A stretch of DNA of 42,547 nt from Desulfurococcaceae archaeon (GCA_020833245.1 JAJHQQ010000005.1:1-42547); one strand, 5' to 3'; shown: positions 14,833 through 24,162, numbered from the stretch's first letter. The notes: generated from the letters alone by a model not told the origin. A program made the numbers and translations.

Positions 14833-17616
14833 ATGACTATGGGTGAAGTTTCTCGAATTGCAGAGTGTCTTAAGAAACTAGGATACGAGGAGTTAACGGA
14901 AATACAGCGTGAAAGCCTAAGGCACATTCTTAAAGGAGAGAATACTATAATTCTAGCTCCAACTGGCAGCGGCAAAACAGAGGCTGCTGTGTTTCCAGTT
15001 ATGCTTAAAATCTCTACTTTGAAGCTAGAGCCTATAGTCGCGATATACGTGACTCCTCTAAGGGCTTTAAATCGAGACTTAGAGCGGAGACTACAAGAGA
15101 TCGCGTTGTGTTTTAATCTACAAGTTGCTGTGAGACACGGCGACACTCCAGGTAGTTTAAGAAAACAGCTAGCTAAGAACCCCCCGCATATTTTGATTAC
15201 TACACCTGAGTCGTTTAATTACATAGTGCTAGATGAGTCTCTCAGAGAGAGGCTTAGAAACCTAGAGTTTATAGTTATTGACGAGTACCGGGAAGTTCTT
15301 GAGAGTAAACGTGGAGCTCTGTTACTTACGGTTATTAGTCTACTAGAGAACCTACTCCGCAAGAAAGTAGTTAAAGTAGCTTTGGCCGCTACTCTAAGCA
15401 ATATTGACTTAGCAGTTAAAATGCTGTCTCCGGAGGAAGATGTCGTAGTAGTCAAGGATCCTAGTCTAAAGGCCTTTAAAATAGAAGTAGTTGACCCTGT
15501 TGAGTGTACTAGTGAGGAGTGTAAACTAATCAGCGAGGAGACCAAAAACACACAGCTAGCTGCGAGAATTAGTACTATTCTAAGTATAGCTAGAAAACAC
15601 AAGCATATACTAGTCTTCACTAACACGAGGTCTCTCGCCGAGAGCCTCAACTACTTGTTGAGAAAGCTAAGCGGGATTCACAAACTCGAAGTTGATGTTC
15701 ACCATGGGAGCCTCTCAAGACAGCACAGAGAGAGCGTTGAGAGGGGGTTTAGAGATAGGAAAATAAACATACTAGTAGCGACATCAAGCCTAGAGCTCGG
15801 CATAGACATAGGTCACGTCAATCACGTAGTTCAGTACATGTCGCCTAGACAAGTAGTTAGACTAGTACAGCGTATTGGTAGGAGTAGGCATAGAATAGGC
15901 GACTTTAGTGAAGGCACTGTTATCGTAACAAGCAATGTACTCCACAAACTCGAGGTGGAGGCGCTAGTAGAGAGAGCTCTTAAAGGTGATATTGAAGAGG
16001 AGTATATACTCAACAAGCCGCTAGACGTTCTCGCTTACGCGGTTGCTTTATACGTCGCGGTTCACTCAGATGGAGTTGGCGTCGAGGACCTCTTTGAGAT
16101 AGTTAAGAGGACGCCTCTTTACGGTGATTTAACGCGCGAGGAGTACTTAAAAGTCATAGAGTACTTATCTTATACTCACGTGCTCAATCTTGTGAGTGGT
16201 GTTCTCAAGCCAACTAGGAAGACGAAGCTGTACCTGTACATTACTTCAATGATACCGTCAAGCAGGGAGGTTAACGTAATAGACATTACGAGTGACAGAA
16301 AAATTGGTACTCTAGATGAAGAGTACGTTGTAGTTAATATCTCACCGGGGGATAAGCTGATTCTCGCGGGTAGATCTTGGAGTGTTCTGAGTTACGATGA
16401 AAGAGACGCTAAGCTGTACGTAGAGCCGATAACCATACAGTTCTCTGAGGCCTTTATACCACACTGGGAGGGAGAAAACATACCGGTAGAGTACTCAGTT
16501 GCCACTATGGTTGGCGAGAAACTGAGGGCTCTCAAAAGCCAGTGCGCTGAAACTGACTATAGAGTTTCGAGCAGTTTACTAGATCAGGTTAGAGAACTAG
16601 GGGATGCTAGAAGTATTTATGTTGATTACGTCGAAGACATGAGAATAGTACTCATAAATGTATTTGGCGGTAGTCGAGTAAATAACGCGATTAGAGACAT
16701 CTTAAAGCACGTTCTGAAGTCAATGTACCCGCATGTTAGAGTAGAGACGCACTCTACACCATATGTTGTTGCTGTAAGATTTATTGATCCTGTAAGCCCG
16801 GTAATTGTAGAGCAAGTCTACAATGTAATTAGAGAGCTTTACAAATACACTACACCAGAGGTTATGCGGCGCGTCGCAACTAGTAGTAATACTGTACTCT
16901 GGAGGATTTACCAAGTAGGTCAGAGATTCGGGGCAATTTCACCGGGTGCACCGGTTAGCAGGAGGCTACTTGAGGCTTTCGTGGAAACGGTTATAGGTGA
17001 GGAGGCGCTGAAAGAGGTTTTAATAAGAGACTACGACATTAAGTCTTTGAGCAGACTCGCAGAGGAAATTTTAAACGGGTACATCAAAGTTGCTTTTAGG
17101 AAATATGGTACTCTTCAAAGTCACCACCTAGCTCTACTCGAATACGTTGAGACACCACTCACGAGGGAGTTGCCTCTACTAGATAAGTCCACTTATCTCA
17201 GTAAACTATTACGGAGAAGAGTCTTACTTGTTTGCATTAAATGTGGCTTCAGTATTGAGAGCTCTGTCAAGGAGATCATTGAGAATTTTAAAGAATACTC
17301 GTGTCTGAGGTGTGGGTATGCTACGCTAACACTAGTTAAAGGCGATGTAGATGTAGAGCTGGAAGTTCTCAGCAAGGCGAGAAGGGGTTTAAAAATAAGT
17401 GGAGAAGAGAGGAGGGTTTACGAGGATCTTGTGACGAGATCCACGTTATTGTACAAATTCGGAGATAAGGCTCTACTAGCTCTCGCTGCCAGGGGCGTGA
17501 GTACTAGTGAGGCGGCTAGAATACTCTCAAAAGTATTCACGGGGTCTGACATTATAGAAGAGATCTACGAGGCCGAGAAGAGATTTATCAGGGCAGGAGT
17601 ATTCAGAAGGAAGTAG
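14833..17616 (+). CDS. Lhr-type superfamily 2 helicase
   Basis: APTGSGKTEAAVFPV, TPLRALNRDL, TTPESFN, VIDEYREVLESKRG, TSSLELGIDIGHV, QRIGRSRHR; C-terminal zinc ribbon CIKCG...CLRCG. Confidence 0.88.
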   Translation: MTMGEVSRIAECLKKLGYEELTEIQRESLRHILKGENTIILAPTGSGKTEAAVFPVMLKISTLKLEPIVAIYVTPLRALNRDLERRLQEIALCFNLQVAVRHGDTPGSLRKQLAKNPPHILITTPESFNYIVLDESLRERLRNLEFIVIDEYREVLESKRGALLLTVISLLENLLRKKVVKVALAATLSNIDLAVKMLSPEEDVVVVKDPSLKAFKIEVVDPVECTSEECKLISEETKNTQLAARISTILSIARKHKHILVFTNTRSLAESLNYLLRKLSGIHKLEVDVHHGSLSRQHRESVERGFRDRKINILVATSSLELGIDIGHVNHVVQYMSPRQVVRLVQRIGRSRHRIGDFSEGTVIVTSNVLHKLEVEALVERALKGDIEEEYILNKPLDVLAYAVALYVAVHSDGVGVEDLFEIVKRTPLYGDLTREEYLKVIEYLSYTHVLNLVSGVLKPTRKTKLYLYITSMIPSSREVNVIDITSDRKIGTLDEEYVVVNISPGDKLILAGRSWSVLSYDERDAKLYVEPITIQFSEAFIPHWEGENIPVEYSVATMVGEKLRALKSQCAETDYRVSSSLLDQVRELGDARSIYVDYVEDMRIVLINVFGGSRVNNAIRDILKHVLKSMYPHVRVETHSTPYVVAVRFIDPVSPVIVEQVYNVIRELYKYTTPEVMRRVATSSNTVLWRIYQVGQRFGAISPGAPVSRRLLEAFVETVIGEEALKEVLIRDYDIKSLSRLAEEILNGYIKVAFRKYGTLQSHHLALLEYVETPLTRELPLLDKSTYLSKLLRRRVLLVCIKCGFSIESSVKEIIENFKEYSCLRCGYATLTLVKGDVDVELEVLSKARRGLKISGEERRVYEDLVTRSTLLYKFGDKALLALAARGVSTSEAARILSKVFTGSDIIEEIYEAEKRFIRAGVFRRK

Positions 17617-19554
17617 TCACGGGGTAAACTGGATCTTTCTTCTGCTCTTTCTCTTAAATGACTTGTAGTCTCCGAGAATAAGGGGTATTACGATTTTCTC
17701 CACGAGCTGGTCGCTCACCGGGCACACGTCGATGAAAATACGCGTGGACTTCTCGTCTAGTCGACTTAGCAGTCTCGGCCCCCCTGGCGTTAGCTTAACT
17801 GACCCACGTGGGGACCAGACTACACAGCTACCGCAAAATACACATGCTCGTAGTCTGTATACGCTCTTAATTACATCCACGACGTCTTCGAAATACCCAT
17901 TTTCAGGATATTGCGCTACTAGTATTCTGTCCCTTATAGTTATTTTTAAGCTCTCTTTTACTAACTCGACGCTGTTGCCTCGTGTAATAACACTGAAACC
18001 TGCTTTTTCAGCATTATTAGCGAAGAGGTCTTCGTGCCCGTCAGCCACGATCTTATCGTTGAACTCCACTGTAATACCTGATTCGCCCCTGCTAACTCTT
18101 ACAGGGTAAAAGCCGACCTTACTAGAAGCCAGTCTCTTCTCATACTCTTCCCGCCAGTTAACCTGGTGGTTCCCTAGCTGGGCTATAATTCTCTTCTTTG
18201 CTGTTGCAGGCGTAAGCCATCTCCACAGCCCCAGCTTACTCCACACTGGTGGTTGCTGTAGTCTCTCACGCCAAGATTCGAGTACGAGCCACCACTTAGA
18301 CCACAATTCAGGATATAGCCTCTCAATCTCCCTGTACTCAGCTAGCGCTGAGGACGGACACAAGTAGCATCCAAGCCTATTAAACCCCTCTTCGTAGAGC
18401 TTATTGAAAGGTAATCTATACTTGTAAATGTATAGCCAGCATGCTAGTTGACTCCAGTACTGGATTGGTGTAGTGCTGATCATGTGGGAGACCCACTTAT
18501 TACGCCACACTAGTGGACTACGTGCCCTGTCAAGGGACTCATACGCTCTCTGGCCAACGATATTAAGGGCTCCGCCGGGCCACATGGCTCGAGTTAACTT
18601 AGCTATAGGGGTTAACTTAGCTACTTTACAACACCACCTGTAGTCTTTTCCTGGTGGCCCGAAGACCTCTACTGCTCTCCAGAAAATATCTCCCGCAGAA
18701 GCAAAGTATACTTTGAAGTTGTAGTAGCGCGCTATTTCCTCAATGTTCTTTAAAGTCTCCGGCAATTCTAGTCCAGTGTCATTAAACACTATTTCAACTT
18801 CTCCGAACACTCTGCGAGCTAAGTCTAGAGCGACGAGGCTGTCTTTACCGCCTGAGCATGAAACTACTGGTTTTAAATTAAATCTCCTGCTCAATCTCTG
18901 GAGAAATCCTATTGACTTTTCTTCTAGGCTGTTTAAGCCCTCAGTGTTACGGGAGAGAACGAGGTCTATATTAGCTGTTTTCTCACTAGTCTCAATTGGT
19001 AAGACTCTCTCGTAGAAAGTCTTAGTGATAACTATGTTGTCTCCTCTCGCTTCTCCGACAGCGCGGATGTTTCCGCGCTGATCTAGCACTACTACTTGTC
19101 TAGCTGAGCCAGCGTATTTACCTGTAATTACCCGGTCTACATAGAATGGGGGAGTACTCACAATGGTCTCGACGTAGCCTAGTTGAACAGCTAAGTAGGC
19201 TCCTTGATACGTTAGTCTAAATCTCCACTTTTCTCTAAACGGATCATAGTATAGTTGGCCAATTACGTTTCCGGATACTACGACCTCGTACATTAAGTCC
19301 CAGTGAGGCACTTTATTAAGCAGTATAAACTTACCACTAATGTACTTATCGTATAGCTTGAGGTCTCCGAACTCGTACTTTAACGCTTCTTTAAGCCTCT
19401 CTAAGTCGCCTTTAAAAGCTGGTTGAGCATCACACGGCTCAGTAAGCTTTAAAGCGTAGAATAGGTCTATTTCTTCTTGTTTCGGCCTAATAACCGGTAT
19501 GTTTAACCAGGTATCCCAGTATATCTTGACGACTCTAGGCCACAGTCTTCTCAC
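17617..19554 (-). CDS. PAPS reductase-like PP-loop protein with N-terminal PUA-like domain and C-terminal Cys-rich region
   Basis: VVSCSGGKDSLVALDLA, FNDTGLELPET, WCCKVAKLTP, CYLCPSS, CVFCGSCVVWSP; GSARQVVVLDQRGNIRAVGEAR PUA-like. Confidence 0.75.
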   Translation of the reverse strand: MRRLWPRVVKIYWDTWLNIPVIRPKQEEIDLFYALKLTEPCDAQPAFKGDLERLKEALKYEFGDLKLYDKYISGKFILLNKVPHWDLMYEVVVSGNVIGQLYYDPFREKWRFRLTYQGAYLAVQLGYVETIVSTPPFYVDRVITGKYAGSARQVVVLDQRGNIRAVGEARGDNIVITKTFYERVLPIETSEKTANIDLVLSRNTEGLNSLEEKSIGFLQRLSRRFNLKPVVSCSGGKDSLVALDLARRVFGEVEIVFNDTGLELPETLKNIEEIARYYNFKVYFASAGDIFWRAVEVFGPPGKDYRWCCKVAKLTPIAKLTRAMWPGGALNIVGQRAYESLDRARSPLVWRNKWVSHMISTTPIQYWSQLACWLYIYKYRLPFNKLYEEGFNRLGCYLCPSSALAEYREIERLYPELWSKWWLVLESWRERLQQPPVWSKLGLWRWLTPATAKKRIIAQLGNHQVNWREEYEKRLASSKVGFYPVRVSRGESGITVEFNDKIVADGHEDLFANNAEKAGFSVITRGNSVELVKESLKITIRDRILVAQYPENGYFEDVVDVIKSVYRLRACVFCGSCVVWSPRGSVKLTPGGPRLLSRLDEKSTRIFIDVCPVSDQLVEKIVIPLILGDYKSFKRKSRRKIQFTP

Positions 19555-19644
19555 TTAGACACCTTCAACTAGTTACACGCCTTTGTAATACTTTTACTCA
19601 ACTCTCTACTTTTTACCCTCTACTCACGTTACTAGGGGGCTTTT

Positions 19645-19911
19645 GTGGCCGACTTAGTTGAGTTCATTAAGGGGTTAATTACGCTAATTGTAGTAGTAGC
19701 GTGGTTTGTGTTTCTACTAGCTTGGATTATTGGGTGGCTTATTAGAGGCTTACCAATACCGTTTCTTAGAGTCAAGAAGTTGGGTAATAAGTTCATAGAA
19801 GACGCTGTGTGGGCGGCTTTCTGGCTGGCTATGGGTACAACGGTCTTCGCGATTATAGCTTATGTAACGTCATCTCTACAACTCCCAATGCCTCAGCCCC
19901 CAATTCCATGA
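19645..19911 (+). CDS. cedA1: CedA1-like 2-TM pilin subunit (TrbC/VirB2-like)
   Basis: 88 aa, two hydrophobic helices joined by a short basic loop RGLPIPFLRVKKLGNKF; adjacent to CedA- and CedB-like genes. Confidence 0.65.
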   Translation: MADLVEFIKGLITLIVVVAWFVFLLAWIIGWLIRGLPIPFLRVKKLGNKFIEDAVWAAFWLAMGTTVFAIIAYVTSSLQLPMPQPPIP

Positions 19912-19956
19912 TTACTTATACTTAAATATCCCCAAGTTTATGGCGAGTGAGGCTCT

Positions 19957-21321
19957 ATGGATCTTCTCTCTACTGCTTTCTACTTGTCTGTACTCTCCTA
20001 TTGTCTCGGGGCACTACTTCGAGCTCTACCTCTACCATTTTTCTCGTTGAAAAAGCTCGGTAAGACTCTAATGGTTGACAGTGTCTTCTCAGCCACACTA
20101 GTATTTTCTTACCAGACTCTCCTATCGATCATTGACTACCTAGGAAGCGTGCTGAACACAGACTGGACAAGTTTCTCAGCGTGGGTTTCTGAGAGATCTA
20201 CAATACTCTTACTACTACTAACCGCGTTTAAGGCTATTGGAGTTTTAGTGGCCAAAATCGGCTTAGGCGCGGTGTTCTCCGGCATACTCTCGTCTATTAC
20301 GAGTTTAATTACGACTTCACTAACAACACTTCTCTCAGTCTGGATATTGTCCCTAATGATAAGAGCGGCCTCCGGTTTTCTCATGGCTATTGGAATACTC
20401 CTCATTTCAATACCATTTAGACTCGCAAGGGGGGCCGGGGCCGCGATTATAGCTGTAACCGTGGTCTTCTCTATAGGCATGCCTTTAATGCCTCACTTTA
20501 TTTCAATTGTCTCAAGTGGAACAGTGGTTAGCATTGGCCTCAGTGAGCCTTTGTGCTCAGGTACTTTACAGTTAGTGGATGCTCGAGGAAACCCGGTGGG
20601 GCAGGCTGTTATTGAAGGGTATAGGGGGAGAGATCTCCTTTACAGGTATGTTTTTAACAACAATGGATTACTAGTAGTCGGCAAAACTACCGGCGGCCTT
20701 CCCTGTGGTGAGCACGTAGCTAAGATCGAGATAGCCGGATTTAAATACAGCTATATTGTACCAGCTCGTGGACCAGCAGATTTCTCGAATATTACTTTTC
20801 AGCTTCCAGACATCCTGGTGTTAGATACTAGAAGGCTTTTTGAAGTTGGAAGAGGAGTTCAAGTAGTCAACTACTCTAAGTCTGAGAGTGGAGTAGTCCT
20901 TCAGCTAGAATCGAGTGGAGACTCGTACTTTGCAGTTTATACAGAAGCATCCGATACCCTAGTAGTGACTATTAATGGCGTAGAAGTTAGAGAGTCCACT
21001 GTAATTAAGTATACTTGGCATAATATTAACTACACTGGCTTTAAGTACAATCTCGCTCCGGGCACTTATCTGGTTAATGTAACTGTGTATATTCAGTCCA
21101 CAACGCCGCTAGACGTGCCAGTAGAGCCATTCGTGATTAAGGCTTTTAACCTGGACCCTCTCGCCCCCGAGACTGTGTTCGCGTACTTAACGTACCTGTT
21201 TGTAGAGCTGACTATTCTGCCGCTTATTTACGTAGCCATCTTAATGACGATCTCCTACGGGGTTGCCCGCTTACTCGGGGGAGTCTCAGTTAACATTGCG
21301 AGATACATGGTGATGGTGTAA
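19957..21321 (+). CDS. cedA: CedA-like polytopic membrane protein with large extracytoplasmic domain
   Basis: 454 aa; N-terminal RALPLPFFSLKKLG module like CedA1, several TM segments to about residue 185, soluble beta-rich region, C-terminal TM. Confidence 0.65.
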   Translation: MDLLSTAFYLSVLSYCLGALLRALPLPFFSLKKLGKTLMVDSVFSATLVFSYQTLLSIIDYLGSVLNTDWTSFSAWVSERSTILLLLLTAFKAIGVLVAKIGLGAVFSGILSSITSLITTSLTTLLSVWILSLMIRAASGFLMAIGILLISIPFRLARGAGAAIIAVTVVFSIGMPLMPHFISIVSSGTVVSIGLSEPLCSGTLQLVDARGNPVGQAVIEGYRGRDLLYRYVFNNNGLLVVGKTTGGLPCGEHVAKIEIAGFKYSYIVPARGPADFSNITFQLPDILVLDTRRLFEVGRGVQVVNYSKSESGVVLQLESSGDSYFAVYTEASDTLVVTINGVEVRESTVIKYTWHNINYTGFKYNLAPGTYLVNVTVYIQSTTPLDVPVEPFVIKAFNLDPLAPETVFAYLTYLFVELTILPLIYVAILMTISYGVARLLGGVSVNIARYMVMV

Positions 21322-21492
21322 TTGAAAAAGCCCACACTTATTCTCATTGTATTAACTATTCTCTATGGATTTCAAATGGTATTGTTAACTTCGAGTATAG
21401 TACACCTACTAGTTCCTACAGCGCTCTCAGTGCTCTTAGTACTAGTAATGAGAGTGGTGAAGAGGAGTGAAACTAGTCAAAAAGGCTCTTGA
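21322..21492 (+). CDS. Small 2-TM membrane peptide, candidate CedA2 (below ORF-track length cutoff)
   Basis: TTG start directly after the cedA stop: MKKPTLILIVLTILYGFQMVLLTSSIVHLLVPTALSVLLVLVMRVVKRSETSQKGS*; overlaps the cedB start by 26 nt. Confidence 0.55.
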   Translation: MKKPTLILIVLTILYGFQMVLLTSSIVHLLVPTALSVLLVLVMRVVKRSETSQKGS

Positions 21493-23098
21493 CTTCCTAC
21501 AGGATTTTCTACCACGAGACTTTAAACTCTCACTTGAACCCCCAGACGTAGTAGTCCAGTACTCTGGGAGAGTAGTAATTAAGCGTGTTTTAGTTTGTAG
21601 AGATGTAGATTACTCGCTCGACGACTTATCTGAGGCTTCAGCGAGAACTCTCTTAGAGGCTTATACTGCACTGCTTCAATCGCTGCCCGAGGGCGTTCAC
21701 ATACACATATTTAAAGAGGAGTTTAACATAGAGGGCTACATGAAGAGGCTTGTAAATGATATTTTAAATACGCAGGTGGATCTTGAAAGTACACGCGACG
21801 AGGTGCGTAGAGTTAAACTCGAGGCTAAGTTGCACAAGCTTAAAAGCATATATGAGGCTCTCGTAAAGGGAAAGCCATTTATTAGGTCTACGCTGGTAGT
21901 AGCGTTTTCTGTTAGCGATTCGAGTCTAAGTAGAGCTAAGAGCCTCGCAGACTACTATGAGGCTCTTATCACTGACTTGTTTCAGAAAAACCTTAATTTT
22001 CAGCTTAGTAGAGCTACTCGCAACGAGATAGCCAAGTATATACTTGAATTTCTCGGTTTAAGTAAACACTCACATAGTAGCCCAGTTATCCTAGAGGCTA
22101 GCAAGCTCTCTGCTTTTCAGCCCCTAGTCTTAGACAAGTTCACGCCTATTAGCGGAGTAGTTGTCATCGGGTTTTCCAAGGACACCTTACACCCCATTGG
22201 GCTGAGACCGGAGGACTTCTACTATCACTTAGCCGTAATCGGCCCGACTGGGAGGGGTAAAACGACTCTACTTGCAGGAATAATTGAGCAAGTACTAGCC
22301 GACTCGAATACGAGGGTTTTTGCTGTTGACTTTAAAGGCGACTTAGAAAGCTATTTACAGCCAGGCATCGTGGAGGTAGCTAAGCCCGAGGACATGCCTC
22401 TAAACTTCTTGAAGACTCCTCCGGGAGTTAGCTCTATTGACTGGAGGGGTGTCGTCTTAGACGCGCTCTCCCACGTGACTAGTCTACCCCCCGACAAGGT
22501 CTCGAGGGCGCTAAGCTCGCTGGAGAGGTCTAGTAGTCTCGAGTACGCTTTGAAATCTCAAGTAGCATCACTTCTTATTCACTTCCTCGAATTTGTAGGG
22601 GGAGAAGTAGACTACACGAGGCTTCAAGACGTATATAGAAGGGGGGTTGTTGTCAGTTTAAAGAGTAGAGGAGTAGTGTTTCAGAACACGTATGCATCGC
22701 TCTTCATAGGACTACTCCGCTACGTCTTGCTAAGAGAGAGTAGTGATCACGGCGCGCTACTCGTACTCGACGATGCGTGGAGAGTTCTAAAATCGAGGTT
22801 TATTGTTGAACTAGTTCGAGAGGGTAGAAGTAGAAAAGTCGGAGTTGTGATCTCGACGCAGACGCCCGAGGACATGCCAGTTGAGATTCTCGAAAACGTA
22901 AATCACTACGTGGTTTTCGGCTCGAGGAATAGAGATTACATTGATAAAATAAGGAGAATTTTAGGCCTTAAAGAGGAGCACGCAAACGCTCTATTTAAAC
23001 TAAGCGTGGGTGAAGCAGTATACGCAAACACCATTACGAGGAGAACCGAGATCATCACCACTGCTAAACCCTACAAGTTAGCTAAGTCTCCGAGCTAG
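21467..23098 (+). CDS. cedB: CedB-like HerA/VirB4-type ATPase
   Basis: Walker A GPTGRGKTTLLAG, VFAVDFKGDLESYL, Walker B ALLVLDDAWRVL, VVISTQTPEDMP. Confidence 0.75.
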   Translation: MKLVKKALDFLQDFLPRDFKLSLEPPDVVVQYSGRVVIKRVLVCRDVDYSLDDLSEASARTLLEAYTALLQSLPEGVHIHIFKEEFNIEGYMKRLVNDILNTQVDLESTRDEVRRVKLEAKLHKLKSIYEALVKGKPFIRSTLVVAFSVSDSSLSRAKSLADYYEALITDLFQKNLNFQLSRATRNEIAKYILEFLGLSKHSHSSPVILEASKLSAFQPLVLDKFTPISGVVVIGFSKDTLHPIGLRPEDFYYHLAVIGPTGRGKTTLLAGIIEQVLADSNTRVFAVDFKGDLESYLQPGIVEVAKPEDMPLNFLKTPPGVSSIDWRGVVLDALSHVTSLPPDKVSRALSSLERSSSLEYALKSQVASLLIHFLEFVGGEVDYTRLQDVYRRGVVVSLKSRGVVFQNTYASLFIGLLRYVLLRESSDHGALLVLDDAWRVLKSRFIVELVREGRSRKVGVVISTQTPEDMPVEILENVNHYVVFGSRNRDYIDKIRRILGLKEEHANALFKLSVGEAVYANTITRRTEIITTAKPYKLAKSPS

Positions 23099-23210
23099 GA
23101 GAAAAGGGAGCAGCTTCGAGGCATTTGTAGTAATATAGATTTAATAAGTGTAATTCTCATTAAGAAGCCTGGGAAGTGAAACGGCGTGAGTGCTTATAGT
23201 GGTGAACTTT

Positions 23211-23315
23211 ATGGGCGGTAGACAGAAGACTACTTTATTTATTATTAAGGAGAGAGCTCAAAAGGGAGGACAGCCCAGTAAGGAGGAAAAGAAGCCACGT
23301 AAAGAGGGCAAATAG
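23211..23315 (+). CDS. Tiny basic protein, possible orphan eS25 N-terminal-tail-like ORF
   Basis: MGGRQKTTLFIIKERAQKGGQPSKEEKKPRKEGK*; alternative in-frame GTG start 9 nt upstream. Confidence 0.35.
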   Translation: MGGRQKTTLFIIKERAQKGGQPSKEEKKPRKEGK

Positions 23316-23337
23316 CGTAGATTAGCCGTGAAACTTA

Positions 23338-24162
23338 ATGGTAATGATCAGGGTGGCTCTTCCGACAAGCATACTAAGCGTGGAGCAGACTCCCCTATTA
23401 AAAGCTATTAGAGTTCACCAAGTAGCCCGCTGGACATCTATTTTTGCAGTTAGCGAAGTAGTCTTCTACAAGGAGCCGTTGACTGGAAGCACAGAGTTCC
23501 AGGAGCACGAGAGGTTTATTAGAGCTTACTGGAACTACTTCTTCACACCTCCATATTTAAGAAAGCTCCTTATACCACGTAACCCCGTTCTAAAATATGT
23601 CGGTGCCCTACCCCCTGTTCGCTTAGTAGCTTTCGACGTGTCTAAGAGGCCGAGAAGTGGAGAGATCAGAGTTGGCTATGTATTTAGAGACACTAACGGC
23701 AGGCTCCGCGCTCATATTGGCGACAAAACACCGTACACGGTCTTAAACAAATGTGAAGAGGGACTTAGGACTATCAGTGTTGTTAGCGCGGAGAGAAAAT
23801 TCGTGGAGTGTGTTGATAGTAAACTATACCTCGGCCCGCAGCTCGCTTTTTATAGTAGTTTACTCGAAGTGCTTACAAGGGCTAGAAGATCATCTCGCTG
23901 TATTATAGCAACTGACAAGAAGGGCGAGCTCCCCAGTAGCAGTACTCTGTGTGGTACTTGCCGTGGTGATGTAACAGTTCTATTTGGTAGCCCGAAATAC
24001 GATTTATTTGAAATATCCCAGCAAGAGGGAGTAGAGCTGCGAGATTACGTTGACTACGTCTGGAATACTGTGCCTGAGCAGAGAGTTGTGAGTGTTAGAA
24101 CAGAAGAGGCTTTGATCGTGACATTGGGAATTATAAACATGTACTTGAACACCTGCGAGTAG
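23338..24162 (+). CDS. SPOUT-superfamily RNA methylase (COG2106-like)
   Basis: Position immediately upstream of rpl3 and motifs VALPTSIL, THKTYKIG-like region, VLFGSPKYDLFEI. Confidence 0.7.
   Translation: MVMIRVALPTSILSVEQTPLLKAIRVHQVARWTSIFAVSEVVFYKEPLTGSTEFQEHERFIRAYWNYFFTPPYLRKLLIPRNPVLKYVGALPPVRLVAFDVSKRPRSGEIRVGYVFRDTNGRLRAHIGDKTPYTVLNKCEEGLRTISVVSAERKFVECVDSKLYLGPQLAFYSSLLEVLTRARRSSRCIIATDKKGELPSSSTLCGTCRGDVTVLFGSPKYDLFEISQQEGVELRDYVDYVWNTVPEQRVVSVRTEEALIVTLGIINMYLNTCE

Noticed and set aside
14742-15146. Antisense 134-aa ORF overlapping the Lhr promoter and N-terminus
   Set aside because: Ser/Leu-rich shadow ORF opposite a well-supported helicase; no family signature.
15219-15650. 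Antisense 143-aa ORF within the helicase gene
   Set aside because: Shadow ORF with repetitive Ser/Leu composition opposite conserved helicase motifs.
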